Part shown: piece after piece, positions 6,582-14,578 of the stretch
Position numbering within the stretch: position 1 is the first letter of the stretch
Layout of the letters: every line of letters starts with the position of its first letter
Origin: an uncultured Sutterella sp.
GTDB taxonomy: Bacteria > Pseudomonadota > Gammaproteobacteria > Burkholderiales > Burkholderiaceae_F
NCBI GenBank assembly: GCA_905201055.1
Contig: CAJKMT010000033.1
Coordinates: 1-18,248 of the forward strand
Direction of reading: 5' to 3'
Length of the DNA stretch: 18,248 nucleotides
Position numbers and translations under genes: made by a program
Notes under the pieces: model-generated
What the model was told of the DNA's origin: nothing
The model's database searches: none
The model's input: the letters and a program-made list of their open reading frames with translations, nothing else

Positions 6582-7784
6582 ATGAGCGATTCTCTATTTT
6601 CCCGTGTGGACGCGGTGCCCGACGATCCCATTTTGAGCCTGACAGGAAAATTCTTGGCCGATCCGAGAAGTTGTAAAGTCAATCTGGGCGTGGGCATGTA
6701 TTTAACCGAAGACGGTGTCACTCCCGTTTTAGACGTGGTGCGCGAAGCAAAAGAGGCTATTTTAAAAGACCAACAGCCGCACACCTATATCCCTCAAACA
6801 GGCCTTCCCCTTTATGACAGCCTGGTGCAAAAACTTATTTTCGGCTCCGACAGTGAAATTGTCGCAACCAAACGAGCCGTCACCGTTCAAACGTTGGGCG
6901 GCACGGGCGCTTTAAAACTCGGCGTTGATCTCATGTGCAACGCCTGCGCACTGACGCTTGGCGCCACCTCAAAACCCACTTGGACTAATCACAACGACAT
7001 CTTGTCCCTTGCGGGCTTTGAAGTAACTGGCTATCGTTATTACAACTCAGAGACAAAGACCGTTGATTTTGAAGCGATGCGGGAGGACTTGCTTGCGCTA
7101 CCCGAGAAAACCCTTGTCATATTGCATGCCTGCTGCCATAACCCGACGGGCTACGATCTTGAGCCGTCTCAATGGGAAGAGGTCATCGAGATTTGCCGCG
7201 CTCGCAACTTGGTGCCTTTTTTAGACATGGCCTACCAAGGTTTCAAAGCCGGACTTGAAGAAGACGCCCAAACAATCCGTCTTTTTGCCAAGTCGGGATT
7301 AAGTTTTCTGGCCGCCTCCTCTTTTTCCAAATCATTCAACCTCTACGGGGAACGCGTCGGCGCTTTGACTGTAGTGACGCAATCTGAAGCCGAAGCGCTT
7401 CGCGTAAAAAGTCATTTGAAGCGTTGCGCGAGAGCCAACTACTCCAATCCTCCGTCCTTCGGCGCCCGCATTGTTGAAAGAGTGCTTTCAGACCCGGAGA
7501 AATTCGCCGCGTGGGAAAAAGAATTGGCCTGTATGCGAAACCGTATTTTGAAAATGCGGCAAGCCTTGGCCGATGAAATGCTCGCTCTCGGCGCCAAACG
7601 CGATTTCTCTTTTGTCACCCGTCAGGCGGGCATGTTCTCGTTCACAGGCTTTACGCCCGAACAAGTTGATCGACTGGCCGAAGAGTTTGGAATCTACGCG
7701 GTTCGGAACGGACGAATTTGCGTCTGCGGCCTCAATGAGCACAACGTGTCTTATGTTGCCAGAAGTTTTACATCGGTCTTGTGA
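6582..7784 (+). CDS. Class I aspartate/aromatic amino acid aminotransferase
   Basis: This pyridoxal-phosphate enzyme moves an amino group between aspartate or an aromatic amino acid and 2-oxoglutarate. Its 400 residues match the length and order of the AspC/TyrB subgroup: VDAVPDDPILSLTGKF at the N-terminus, KVNLGVGMYLTEDG, TLGGTGALKLG (phosphate-binding turn), HACCHNPTGYD, DMAYQGFKAGLEEDA and SSFSKSFNLYGERVG, in which K250 should form the Schiff base. The substrate-arginine region RANYSNPP and the C-terminal FSFTGFTPEQV are present. AspC and TyrB cannot be separated reliably by eye. The start is ATG 6582, with AAAGGA 6 nt upstream. It is a single-gene unit: terminators lie on both sides. Many Burkholderiales carry a gene of this type annotated as amino acid aminotransferase. 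Confidence 0.95.
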   Translation: MSDSLFSRVDAVPDDPILSLTGKFLADPRSCKVNLGVGMYLTEDGVTPVLDVVREAKEAILKDQQPHTYIPQTGLPLYDSLVQKLIFGSDSEIVATKRAVTVQTLGGTGALKLGVDLMCNACALTLGATSKPTWTNHNDILSLAGFEVTGYRYYNSETKTVDFEAMREDLLALPEKTLVILHACCHNPTGYDLEPSQWEEVIEICRARNLVPFLDMAYQGFKAGLEEDAQTIRLFAKSGLSFLAASSFSKSFNLYGERVGALTVVTQSEAEALRVKSHLKRCARANYSNPPSFGARIVERVLSDPEKFAAWEKELACMRNRILKMRQALADEMLALGAKRDFSFVTRQAGMFSFTGFTPEQVDRLAEEFGIYAVRNGRICVCGLNEHNVSYVARSFTSVL

Positions 7785-7800
7785 ATTTAATTGATAGAAG

Positions 7801-7838
7801 CGGGGCGATTTTCCGACTCAGGCAAATCGCCCGTTTTT
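7801..7838 (+). terminator. Intrinsic terminator after the aminotransferase
   Basis: GGGCGATTT (7803-7811) pairs with AAATCGCCC (7824-7832), followed by G and five T. Confidence 0.88.
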
Positions 7839-7904
7839 AGCTTAAATCAAAGTTTGATTTTCTCGCGAACACCAATATTTAATTTATGTTATCTCAAAAA
7901 AATC

Positions 7905-7934
7905 AATGTGTTGATATTACATCAATACCACATT
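7905..7934. promoter_or_regulatory. Imperfect dyad upstream of the autotransporter
   Basis: AATGTGTTGAT (7905-7915) and ATCAA (7921-7925) plus CACATT (7929-7934) form an inverted repeat with 11-bp arms, a 5-nt centre and a 3-nt bulge in the right arm. The dyad covers the -35 box and spacer of the candidate promoter, where a regulator would bind. TTGAT/ATCAA resembles an FNR/CRP-family half-site, but the centre is 5 nt rather than the 4 expected for FNR. Confidence 0.35.
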
Positions 7935-7939
7935 ATTAG
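7911..7939 (+). promoter_or_regulatory. Candidate promoter of the autotransporter
   Basis: TTGATA (7911-7916), a 17-nt spacer and TATTAG (7934-7939). Transcription would begin near 7946, leaving about 85 nt before the ATG at 8031. The surrounding 7839-8030 is AT-rich and holds no gene. Confidence 0.4.
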
Positions 7940-8030
7940 GGTTTTCCTGAGGTCTCGAAGAACTTGATGGCTGAGATAAGTTTTGGGAAAATTCCACGAC
8001 CCATTAACACAAACTAAATGAGAGATCAAA

Positions 8031-10338
8031 ATGCGGCATACCCCCCCCCCAGAACACATTTAAAAAAAATTTAGTTGCCCTATCTGTTGTTACGGCGCTG
8101 TCTTTCCTGAACACGAATGTTTACGCGGAAGATTTTATCTACAAACCCGGGACACCAGAAGACTATCACCCTGAAATTAACTGGGTACTGAATATAAACG
8201 AAAGTTCTGGCTCAAAAACTTTTGACAATATCGACATTGAATTGACGCCTCCCATTGAGAATAATCGTTACACAGTATCTGTAGCAGATGGGAAATCTTT
8301 AATTGTCAACGGTGATACCTCAATCAAATTGCATGCCACAGAAATACCTAATCCCAATGCAATTGATATAGGGACAAATGCGCTTTATGCAGTTGGTGAT
8401 GATTCGACCATTTCTTTAAATGGGAATGTGACTATTATTGATTTCCATGATGTTCCTTCCGAGGATTCCGGTAATACTGTCGGCGCCAATGCGGTTTATG
8501 CTAACGAAAATGCCTCAATTAACCTCGGTTCAGAAGGAACTAAAACAGTCATTTGGGCACTGGCGGAAAAGCCAGACGCTATATCCGCAAAAAGCGGCGG
8601 AGATGTCATTATTCATTCGACTCAAAATCAAATTGTCGGCTCTATTGACATGACAACAAAATCTTTCTCGGAAAATACAGTCAAAGCGACGTTTTCGGGG
8701 ACAGACTCCTACTGGTTTGGTGATGAACAAAGCTTTTCTAACGGATACGGCAAAAATGGTTTGGGAAATCTTATTGTTGCATTTTTTGGTGGCGTTGCGA
8801 ATCTAGATTTAACATTCGAAAATGGGGCTCAATGGTCTTATTTTGGCATTGAAGATGAAGTTTCTAATAGCGGGGCTGATGTTGGTTTCATTGTTAAACG
8901 TATTTCCAATATCCGCTTACAAAATGGTGGAATCATCAACCTCTTTGACGAAGATATTCAGAACAAATGGAAAGAAATCGGTTTATCCGACCTTTGGCCT
9001 GAACTAAAAGATATCAACCATGATTATGTCCGTATCGGTCACCTCAAAGGCAATGGCGGTATTTTCCGACTTGATTTGAATTCTGATGATCAATCGAAAA
9101 GCGACATGATTTTTGTTGAGTCCAAGTCTGAAGCCGGAACTCACTTCATTGAGCCCTACCGTCCTCAAGATTTAACTTCGGTTTCAGATTCCAACCGCCT
9201 GACCTTTGCCTTTATCAGTAAAGATGCCGCCGGTGTTTCCTTCGCCGATAAACAAAACATTTATGGTGAATCACTTTACGACTACGAACTGTGGATTTCA
9301 TCAGAAAACATTACTGATGAAAACAAAGATCAATTCCGTCAACTTGTTAAGGATTACTACAAAGATTTCGAGAATTTTGATATTGAAGACTACGTGGACG
9401 GAAAATACTGGTTCATCAACCGCTTGACAATGAAGCAGTCCGCCGCCGCTATCGGCATGCGCTCCGCGGGCTACGCGAGCTACGACGCCGCGGTCAGCAT
9501 GGACCGTCACGACAGAAGACTTCAAGACGCGGTCTTTCAAAATGAAAACAAAGAAGGACTCTGGACCCGAATTCAATACGGCGAAGTCGGCGCTGAGCAT
9601 CTCTATAACGCCGATCTCACCACGGTTTATGTCGGTTACGAAACACCCACTTCCGACAACAACCGCTTGGGCGTGAGCTTTGCCTACACCGACGGTAACT
9701 CCGACTTCCAAGACCTCAAAGGCTCGGGCGAACTCAAACGCTATGAAGCGTCCGTCTACGACACGCTCACTTTCGGTCCCCATTACTTGGACTTCGTCGC
9801 CCGATTCGGTCAAGTGGATAACGAATTTAATGTCGTCAATCAAAGCGGCGCCCTCAGCACTAGCGGCTCCTTTGATCAAAAGTACGCCGCGGTTTCCGCT
9901 GAGTACGGCTACCGCCTCATCGACACCCACAATGTGTTCATCGAACCGCAATTGCAAATCCAAGCGGCTTACCTTGACGACTACAGCTACAAAACCGAGC
10001 GCAACATGCGGGTGAAAGCTGAAAATGACGTGAGCGTTATCGGCAGAGCGGGCTTCAGAGCCGGCAAATATTTCAGAGCCGCGGATAAAACCGGTGAACT
10101 TTATGCCCGGGCGGATGTCCTGCATCAATTCACCGACGGTCAGGATGCAAAATTTAGCGACCTCGAAAGCCAAGTCGGTGTTGTCTGGGGTGACAAGGAC
10201 ACTTGGGCGACGTTCGGTGTCGGCGGCTACATGAATTGGAAGGACAACGTTACTGTTCAATTGGATGTGGAAAGAACTGCCGGCGGAGAGACAATCGACA
10301 CGTGGCAAGTTTCCGGTCGTTTGAATTACCTCTTCTAA
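8031..10338 (+). CDS. Autotransporter (type Va), signal peptide out of frame through a poly-C tract
   Basis: Classical self-secreting outer-membrane protein. ATG 8031 follows GAGAG by 6 nt, but as read its frame ends at TAA 8061-8063. The large frame (stop at 10336-10338) has no ATG, GTG or TTG upstream of the signal peptide, back to a stop at 8005. With nine instead of ten C at 8041-8050 the frames join and give a 768-residue protein: signal peptide with KKNLVALSVVTALSF, cleavage after VYA (residue 32); passenger with beta-helix-like turns (NALYAVGDDSTISLNGN, NAVYANENASINLGSEG); an autochaperone-like segment LKGNGGIFRLDLN (about 336-385); and the barrel domain from GLWTRIQYGEVGAE (about 509) to the terminal NYLF, whose last Phe is the usual BAM signal. 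The barrel part is GC-richer than the passenger. The passenger's target is unknown; adhesion would be a guess. Confidence 0.85.
8041..8050 (+). repeat. Poly-C tract (C10), putative phase-variation switch
   Basis: Ten consecutive C lie four codons after the ATG. The tract sets whether translation from 8031 enters the autotransporter frame: C9 or C12 joins it, C10 does not. An A8 run (8062-8069) just downstream is a second slippage-prone site. Coding or promoter poly-C tracts of this length vary in Neisseria (nalP) and Bordetella pertussis (fim, tcfA, bapC). A one-base sequencing or consensus error at the tract is the alternative. Confidence 0.8.
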
Positions 10339-10357
10339 TTACTGTCTGTCGACAATG

Positions 10358-10393
10358 GACGGCAAGTCTTCAAACGGCTTGCCGTCTTTTTTT
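10358..10393 (+). terminator. Intrinsic terminator after the autotransporter
   Basis: GACGGCAAG (10358-10366) pairs with CTTGCCGTC (10378-10386), followed by seven T. Confidence 0.9.
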
Positions 10394-10591
10394 CAGAAGC
10401 GAAAAGTCATTATTGCCACTTTGTTCTTTAACATCTGCCCCTGATGGCTTTCTGGAAAGCCTCGTATCTCTGGGATTAACCTCGGATTGCGCTTGGTATA
10501 ACTCGGCTCACACTACGGCGGATTAAAATTTTTGCTCATATTTGATGGTTTTAAAAAAGAGCAGACTTCTTCCTCCCGTATCTCGTGACCT

Positions 10592-10702
10592 TTATACTTC
10601 CGGAGTTTTCAACTTGTCGACTTCATTCTTGATCTGGAAAAGTCCGTCAAAAAGTGAGAAAAAGCGCCTTGAAATCCGTTGAATATCCTCTGAAATCTCC
10701 AT
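10592..10702 (-). CDS. Possible small protein of 36 residues
   Basis: The frame runs from ATG 10702 to TAA 10592, with GGGA three nt before the ATG. The product begins MEISEDIQRISRRFF, continues SLFDGLFQIKNEVDKLK and ends TPEV. The spacing of hydrophobic residues (I, I, F, F, L, F, L, F, I, V, L) among charged ones fits an amphipathic helix or coiled coil. No family is recognised. It lies opposite the prmB leader, with a T6 run about 35 nt past its stop but no clear stem. A frame this short can arise by chance, so this is a candidate only. Confidence 0.3.
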   Translation of the reverse strand: MEISEDIQRISRRFFSLFDGLFQIKNEVDKLKTPEV

Positions 10703-10720
10703 AGGTCCCGCTTTCTGGGT

Positions 10721-10726
10721 TAAAAT
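10721..10726 (+). promoter_or_regulatory. Candidate -10 box of the prmB operon
   Basis: TAAAAT within GGGTTAAAATTAGC, 39 nt before the prmB ATG. The -35 region is weak (TCCATA at 17 nt). A closely similar GATTAAAATTAC stands before the gene at 14579, which supports a shared promoter element. Confidence 0.4.
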
Positions 10727-10765
10727 TAGCCTCTGTTTTGATGATTGATTTTTAAGAGATTTTCA

Positions 10766-11668
10766 ATGATTACCGATAATGACGTTCATCAATGCCGTCT
10801 GCAAACCATCCGTGATGTCATCCGCTATGCGATGACTCAGTTTGAAATTAACAACATTTTCTGCGGACACGGCTGTGCCAACACCTACGAAGAAGCTTAT
10901 TTCCTGGTTCTGCGCTCTCTGAAACTGAATTTTGAAGACTCTGACCGCTTCTGGGATGCCCGAGTCTCCAACGCTGAACTGAAGATGCTGCTCGAACGCA
11001 TTGAAAAACGTGCTGTGGAAAAGGTGCCCACGCCTTACCTTTTGAAAGAAGCGTGGCTGATCGATCACCCCTTCTACTGCGATGAGCGTGTGCTCATTCC
11101 CCGCTCCTATATTGCAGAACTTTTAAAAGATGAATTGGCTCCCTGGGTCTCCAATCCCGACAACGTCACCCGCGTGCTTGATCTTTGTACCGGATCGGCC
11201 TGCCTTGGCATCATCGCGGCCGAAGTCTTCCCCAATGCCAAGGTTGACTGCGTGGATATCAGCAAAGACGCACTTGATGTGGCCAAAATCAATGTTGAAC
11301 GCTACGGCATGCAGGATCGGATCGAGCTCATTGAAAGCGACCTTTTCAACAATTTGGGCGACCGTCAGTACGATGTCATTATCAGCAATCCCCCGTACGT
11401 GACGCAGCAAGCGATGGACAATCTCCCTGGCGAATATCGCCACGAACCGGCGCTTGCCTTGGGTGCAGGCGACGACGGTCTCGACATCGTTCGACGTCTC
11501 ATGACCGACTCCAAAGCCCACCTGACCAACCGCGGTGTTTTAGTGGTTGAAGTGGGCGACGGCAAGGATGCCTGTGAAGCGGCTTACCCCAAAGTGCCTT
11601 TTACTTGGCTTGCTACTGAAAATGAAGATGCCATGGTCTATCTTTTGCGAAAGGATGAACTTCCGTAA
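10766..11668 (+). CDS. prmB: 50S ribosomal protein L3 N5-glutamine methyltransferase PrmB
   Basis: PrmB uses SAM to methylate a glutamine side chain of ribosomal protein L3. The 300-residue protein (E. coli: 310) has an N-terminal helical recognition domain, then VLIPRSYIAELL (about 109-120) which marks the PrmB/PrmC/HemK family; the RS there, rather than RP/ET as in PrmC, favours PrmB. The Rossmann part shows motif I DLCTGSACLGI (139-149), the acidic VDISKDALDVA (163-173) and the catalytic NPPYV (208-212), which holds the glutamine amide. The start is ATG 10766, 6 nt after AAGAGA; the in-frame TTG at 10745 would add seven codons and has no binding site. Its stop overlaps the ABC-F start as TAATG, so the two are translationally coupled. 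Confidence 0.93.
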   Translation: MITDNDVHQCRLQTIRDVIRYAMTQFEINNIFCGHGCANTYEEAYFLVLRSLKLNFEDSDRFWDARVSNAELKMLLERIEKRAVEKVPTPYLLKEAWLIDHPFYCDERVLIPRSYIAELLKDELAPWVSNPDNVTRVLDLCTGSACLGIIAAEVFPNAKVDCVDISKDALDVAKINVERYGMQDRIELIESDLFNNLGDRQYDVIISNPPYVTQQAMDNLPGEYRHEPALALGAGDDGLDIVRRLMTDSKAHLTNRGVLVVEVGDGKDACEAAYPKVPFTWLATENEDAMVYLLRKDELP

Positions 11669-13566
11669 TGCTTAGACTCCAAGACGTCAGTCTCATGCGA
11701 GGCGTGCGGGTGCTTTATTCGCACGCCACACTTTTGGCTAATCCCGGTGAAAGAATCGGGCTTGTGGGCGAAAACGGCTGCGGCAAATCAAGCCTTTTAG
11801 CCGCCATTTTGGGCGATGTGTCCATTGAAGCCGGCGAAATCTCCGCTCCTGATCCGGAAAATATCGGCCATGTTGCTCAGGATATTGACACAGTTGATGA
11901 CGTTGCCATTGACTGGGTACTCTCGGGGCACGCCCCATTGGTTGCCGCTAAAAAAGCGCTCGCTGTTGCCAAAGATGACATGAGCGCGGCAGACGCTCAC
12001 GCAGCGCTTGCAGAATTAAATGAAGGTGCGATTACTGCACAGGCCAAGATCATTTTGCACGGTCTGGGTTTTACCGAAGAGATGACAACGCACCGCGTTA
12101 AGGATTTCTCGGGCGGCTGGCGCAACCGTCTGGCGCTCGCCCGAGCGCTCATGTGCCCGGCTGAGCTTCTGCTTCTTGACGAACCGACTAACCACCTCGA
12201 CTTAGACAGCGTGATTTGGTTAGAGGCATGGCTCAAACGTCAACATGCCACGACCGTCATCATCAGCCATGACCGTGAATTTTTGGATCGCTGCGTAAGC
12301 ACCATCTGGAGTATTGAAGACAATACCATCCGACGCTACGCAGGTAACTACAGTGCGTTTGAAGCGCTTCGCATCGAAAGACTTCGCCAGCAGGACGCGG
12401 CCGCCAAAGCCTACGAGCGGGAAAGCGCTCACCTTCAGGCTTTTATTGACCGCTTCCGCTACAAAGCGAGCAAAGCGCGCCAGGCGCAGTCCCGCATCAA
12501 GATGCTTGAACGCTTAAAAGCGGTCGAACCGGTTCGCGCCACCCGAGAATGGCGTTTTGAGTTTTTGGAGCCTGAACGTCTGCCCGAACATTTGGTTGAA
12601 GCCCAAAATGTCACGCTGGGCTATGGGGACAAAGCCGTCATCGGTAATGTGAAATTTTCGATCCGAGCCGGCGAAAGAATCGGTGTACTGGGTGTCAATG
12701 GCGCGGGCAAATCCACCCTTATCAAAGGGATCTGTCAGCAACTGACTCCCATGCAGGGAGAGTTTCGATTCGGCCAGGGACTCAAAATCGGCTACTTTGC
12801 CCAGCATCAGCTTGAACAATTGCGGGAAGATGAAACGCCTCTTCAGCACCTCAGACACAAGGCACCCGAAGAGCGCGAGCAGGTGCTCAGAGACTTCCTG
12901 GGGCGCTTTAAGTTTTCAGGCGATATGGTGAACTCCCCCGTTAAACCTTTTTCGGGCGGAGAAAAAGCGCGCCTTGCGCTTGCACTTTTAGCCTGGGATA
13001 AGCCCAACCTCATTGTCCTTGACGAACCGACCAACCATCTCGATATGCAGACTCGAGAGGCGCTCACGATGGCGCTCTCCTCTTTCGGCGGTTCGGTTCT
13101 GCTCGTTTCTCACGATCGGCACCTCCTTGCCGCCGTCACCGAACGCCTCATGCTTGTGCATGACGGGAAAGTCACCGAATTTGACGGCGACTTGGATGAT
13201 TACGCCAAACTCGTGTTGGAAACCCGTAAAGCCAGTCTTGCGGCTGACAAAGCCAAAAGCGATACACCTGCTGTCACGGTCAACAAGCGTGAAGTTCGTC
13301 AGCAGGCCGCGCTTGAGCGTCAGCGCATCGCCAATCTTAAAAAACCGCTTCAAAAAGAACTCGCTCAGGTTGAGAAAAAACTCAATCCTTTAAGCGATGA
13401 ATTAAAAGCGTTGGATGAAAAATTAGCCGACACCGAGTTCTACACTCAGGGCGATCAGGATGAAGTCGCCCGGGCATTAAAGCGCCGCGGCGAGTTAAGC
13501 ACTGAAGTTGAAGCGCTTGAAGCCCGCTGGCTGGAACTGTCCGAAGCCATTGAAGCAGTGGTTTAA
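11668..13566 (+). CDS. ABC-F family ATPase, YheS type
   Basis: A soluble twin-ATPase protein without membrane spans, of the ABC-F group that acts on ribosomes. The 632 residues hold two nucleotide-binding domains. Domain 1 has Walker A GENGCGKSS (34-42), signature FSGGW (about 147-151) and Walker B LLLLDEPTNHLDLD (about 167-180). The linker (about 240-300) carries the helical hairpin FRYKASKARQAQSRIKMLER, which reaches toward the P-site tRNA in characterised members. Domain 2 has GVNGAGKST (about 342-350), FSGGEKA (about 428-434) and LDEPTNHLDM. The C-terminal part (about 545-630) is a charged coiled coil. Order and lengths match E. coli YheS (637 aa) better than Uup or EttA. Both glutamates after Walker B are intact. 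Its exact cellular job is not settled; resistance is not implied. Confidence 0.93.
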   Translation: MLRLQDVSLMRGVRVLYSHATLLANPGERIGLVGENGCGKSSLLAAILGDVSIEAGEISAPDPENIGHVAQDIDTVDDVAIDWVLSGHAPLVAAKKALAVAKDDMSAADAHAALAELNEGAITAQAKIILHGLGFTEEMTTHRVKDFSGGWRNRLALARALMCPAELLLLDEPTNHLDLDSVIWLEAWLKRQHATTVIISHDREFLDRCVSTIWSIEDNTIRRYAGNYSAFEALRIERLRQQDAAAKAYERESAHLQAFIDRFRYKASKARQAQSRIKMLERLKAVEPVRATREWRFEFLEPERLPEHLVEAQNVTLGYGDKAVIGNVKFSIRAGERIGVLGVNGAGKSTLIKGICQQLTPMQGEFRFGQGLKIGYFAQHQLEQLREDETPLQHLRHKAPEEREQVLRDFLGRFKFSGDMVNSPVKPFSGGEKARLALALLAWDKPNLIVLDEPTNHLDMQTREALTMALSSFGGSVLLVSHDRHLLAAVTERLMLVHDGKVTEFDGDLDDYAKLVLETRKASLAADKAKSDTPAVTVNKREVRQQAALERQRIANLKKPLQKELAQVEKKLNPLSDELKALDEKLADTEFYTQGDQDEVARALKRRGELSTEVEALEARWLELSEAIEAVV

Positions 13567-13582
13567 CAAATCCAATAACACC

Positions 13583-14401
13583 ATGAAATACAAGAATAAA
13601 CAATCAACACCAACCCGAACCATTAAAGCCTTGGCACCGGTAGAGTGCCCTGCGCATCCCTTTGCGCGCGTACTCGTGCTTTTCATGAGCCTGGCGGTTT
13701 TCGCGCTTTTGCTTTGCGCGCTTAACTTCGTTTTCCGTGAACTTTACATGGATGTGTTTATCACTCAAACCGAACTCGATAAGGTTGTGGTTAAGAGCGA
13801 ATACATTGATGTGTGGATGGTGGGGCTGCGCTTTGATGCCAAACTCGCTTACTACCTGATGCTGCCCGGTATTGTGGTGGCGCTTTTGGGAGCCCTGGGA
13901 CCTGCCTTCTTCAGGTTAAGCTTGAAGATCCTGGGCGTATGGGTAACGGTCTCTGCGGCCTGGCTTATGGCTACGACCTGCGCCAACATTCACGTATTGT
14001 CAGCCACCGGCATGCCGATTAACGCAGCGCAGGTGGACTTCTTCATGGCGGCTCCTTTTGCCAACCTTGCGGCTTATTCGGCCAACTACCCGATTTTCTT
14101 TGATGCTATCATGACGATTTTCGTCACCGGGTTGTTTTTGGGGCTGTGGCACAGACTCACCACGATTTTCAGCACCTCCGGTCTTTGGAATCATGAAAAT
14201 TGGATCAATTGGCTCATTTGCCTGTGCTGCTTTTTCGGACTCGTCTGGACTTCGGCTCAGACCTATATCACATCAACCGATCCCCTGACCCCGGCTCATG
14301 CGCGAATCAGCAAGATCCCCATGGTCAACTACATCGTGATGAACGCTCCGATGAGCATCATTTACTCGGACTCTCATGCTGTTTTAGCTAAAACCGAGTA
14401 A
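13583..14401 (+). CDS. Five-span membrane protein, paralogue of an LTA-synthase membrane half without the catalytic domain
   Basis: This 272-residue protein has about five transmembrane helices (roughly 29-50, 89-108, 115-138, 170-189, 206-227). It is colinear with the first 255 residues of the enzyme at 14579-16627: FRELYMD against IRELYYW, VGLRFDAKLAYY against LGLRFDARTGTT, a YP at the fourth span, and VNYIVMNAPMSIIYS against INELVLNAPMALYYA. It stops just after this last motif, where the full protein enters the extracytoplasmic sulfatase domain. No remains of that domain lie between its stop and the terminator 17 bp later, so it looks like a settled gene rather than a fresh deletion. The start is ATG 13583, 16 bp after the ABC-F stop, with no clear ribosome-binding site, suggesting coupling. 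The role could be a partner or regulator of the neighbouring enzyme; this is inference. Confidence 0.85.
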   Translation: MKYKNKQSTPTRTIKALAPVECPAHPFARVLVLFMSLAVFALLLCALNFVFRELYMDVFITQTELDKVVVKSEYIDVWMVGLRFDAKLAYYLMLPGIVVALLGALGPAFFRLSLKILGVWVTVSAAWLMATTCANIHVLSATGMPINAAQVDFFMAAPFANLAAYSANYPIFFDAIMTIFVTGLFLGLWHRLTTIFSTSGLWNHENWINWLICLCCFFGLVWTSAQTYITSTDPLTPAHARISKIPMVNYIVMNAPMSIIYSDSHAVLAKTE

Positions 14402-14418
14402 TTTCTACCTACTCGGGC

Positions 14419-14452
14419 AAAGGCATCGGAATACACCGCCGATGCCTTTTTT
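14419..14452 (+). terminator. Intrinsic terminator ending the prmB operon
   Basis: AAAGGCATCGG (14419-14429) pairs with CCGATGCCTTT (14439-14449), followed by T to 14452. It separates the membrane-only paralogue from the full-length enzyme. Confidence 0.9.
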
Positions 14453-14539
14453 CTTACGAAGCGGATAAAAAACTTTTTAACAAAATCTCATGCCTAACCG
14501 AGCGAATTTTCACAACTTTTTCTGGGCAATCGCACGCTT

Positions 14540-14567
14540 TTGATTAAAATTACACCGTCTGTATAAA
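14540..14567 (+). promoter_or_regulatory. Candidate promoter of the LTA-synthase-like gene
   Basis: TTGATT (14540-14545), a 16-nt spacer and TATAAA (14562-14567) would start transcription only a few bases before the ATG at 14579. Alternatively TAAAAT (14545-14550), inside a motif shared with the prmB leader, is the -10 box and gives a leader of about 20 nt. Neither leader contains an obvious Shine-Dalgarno sequence. Confidence 0.4.
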
Positions 14568-14578
14568 CGAATCACAAA

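Larger units (their letters stand above)
10394..10765. other. Intergenic region before prmB
   Basis: No established gene is visible in these 372 bases. The right part contains a possible minus-strand small gene (10592-10702), and the far right end the prmB promoter region. The left part (10394-10590) is of mixed composition with short frames only; I see no recognisable remnant or repeat in it. Confidence 0.5.

Noticed and set aside
7911..7925. FNR box TTGAT-N-ATCAA
   Set aside because: The centre is 5 nt, whereas FNR-type sites need 4. It is kept only as part of a general dyad.
9301..10308. 335-residue minus-strand frame opposite the autotransporter barrel
   Set aside because: Long open antisense frames arise from the codon pattern of the GC-richer barrel. 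The product shows no family motif, and the plus strand clearly encodes the barrel to its terminal Phe.
8242..10338. Autotransporter gene starting at the internal TTG 8242
   Set aside because: This start drops the in-frame signal peptide and has no ribosome-binding site; the real start region is upstream, across the poly-C tract.
10203..10526. 107-residue plus-strand frame across the end of the autotransporter and its terminator
   Set aside because: It overlaps the barrel's last 45 codons in another frame and runs through the terminator hairpin; no recognisable protein.
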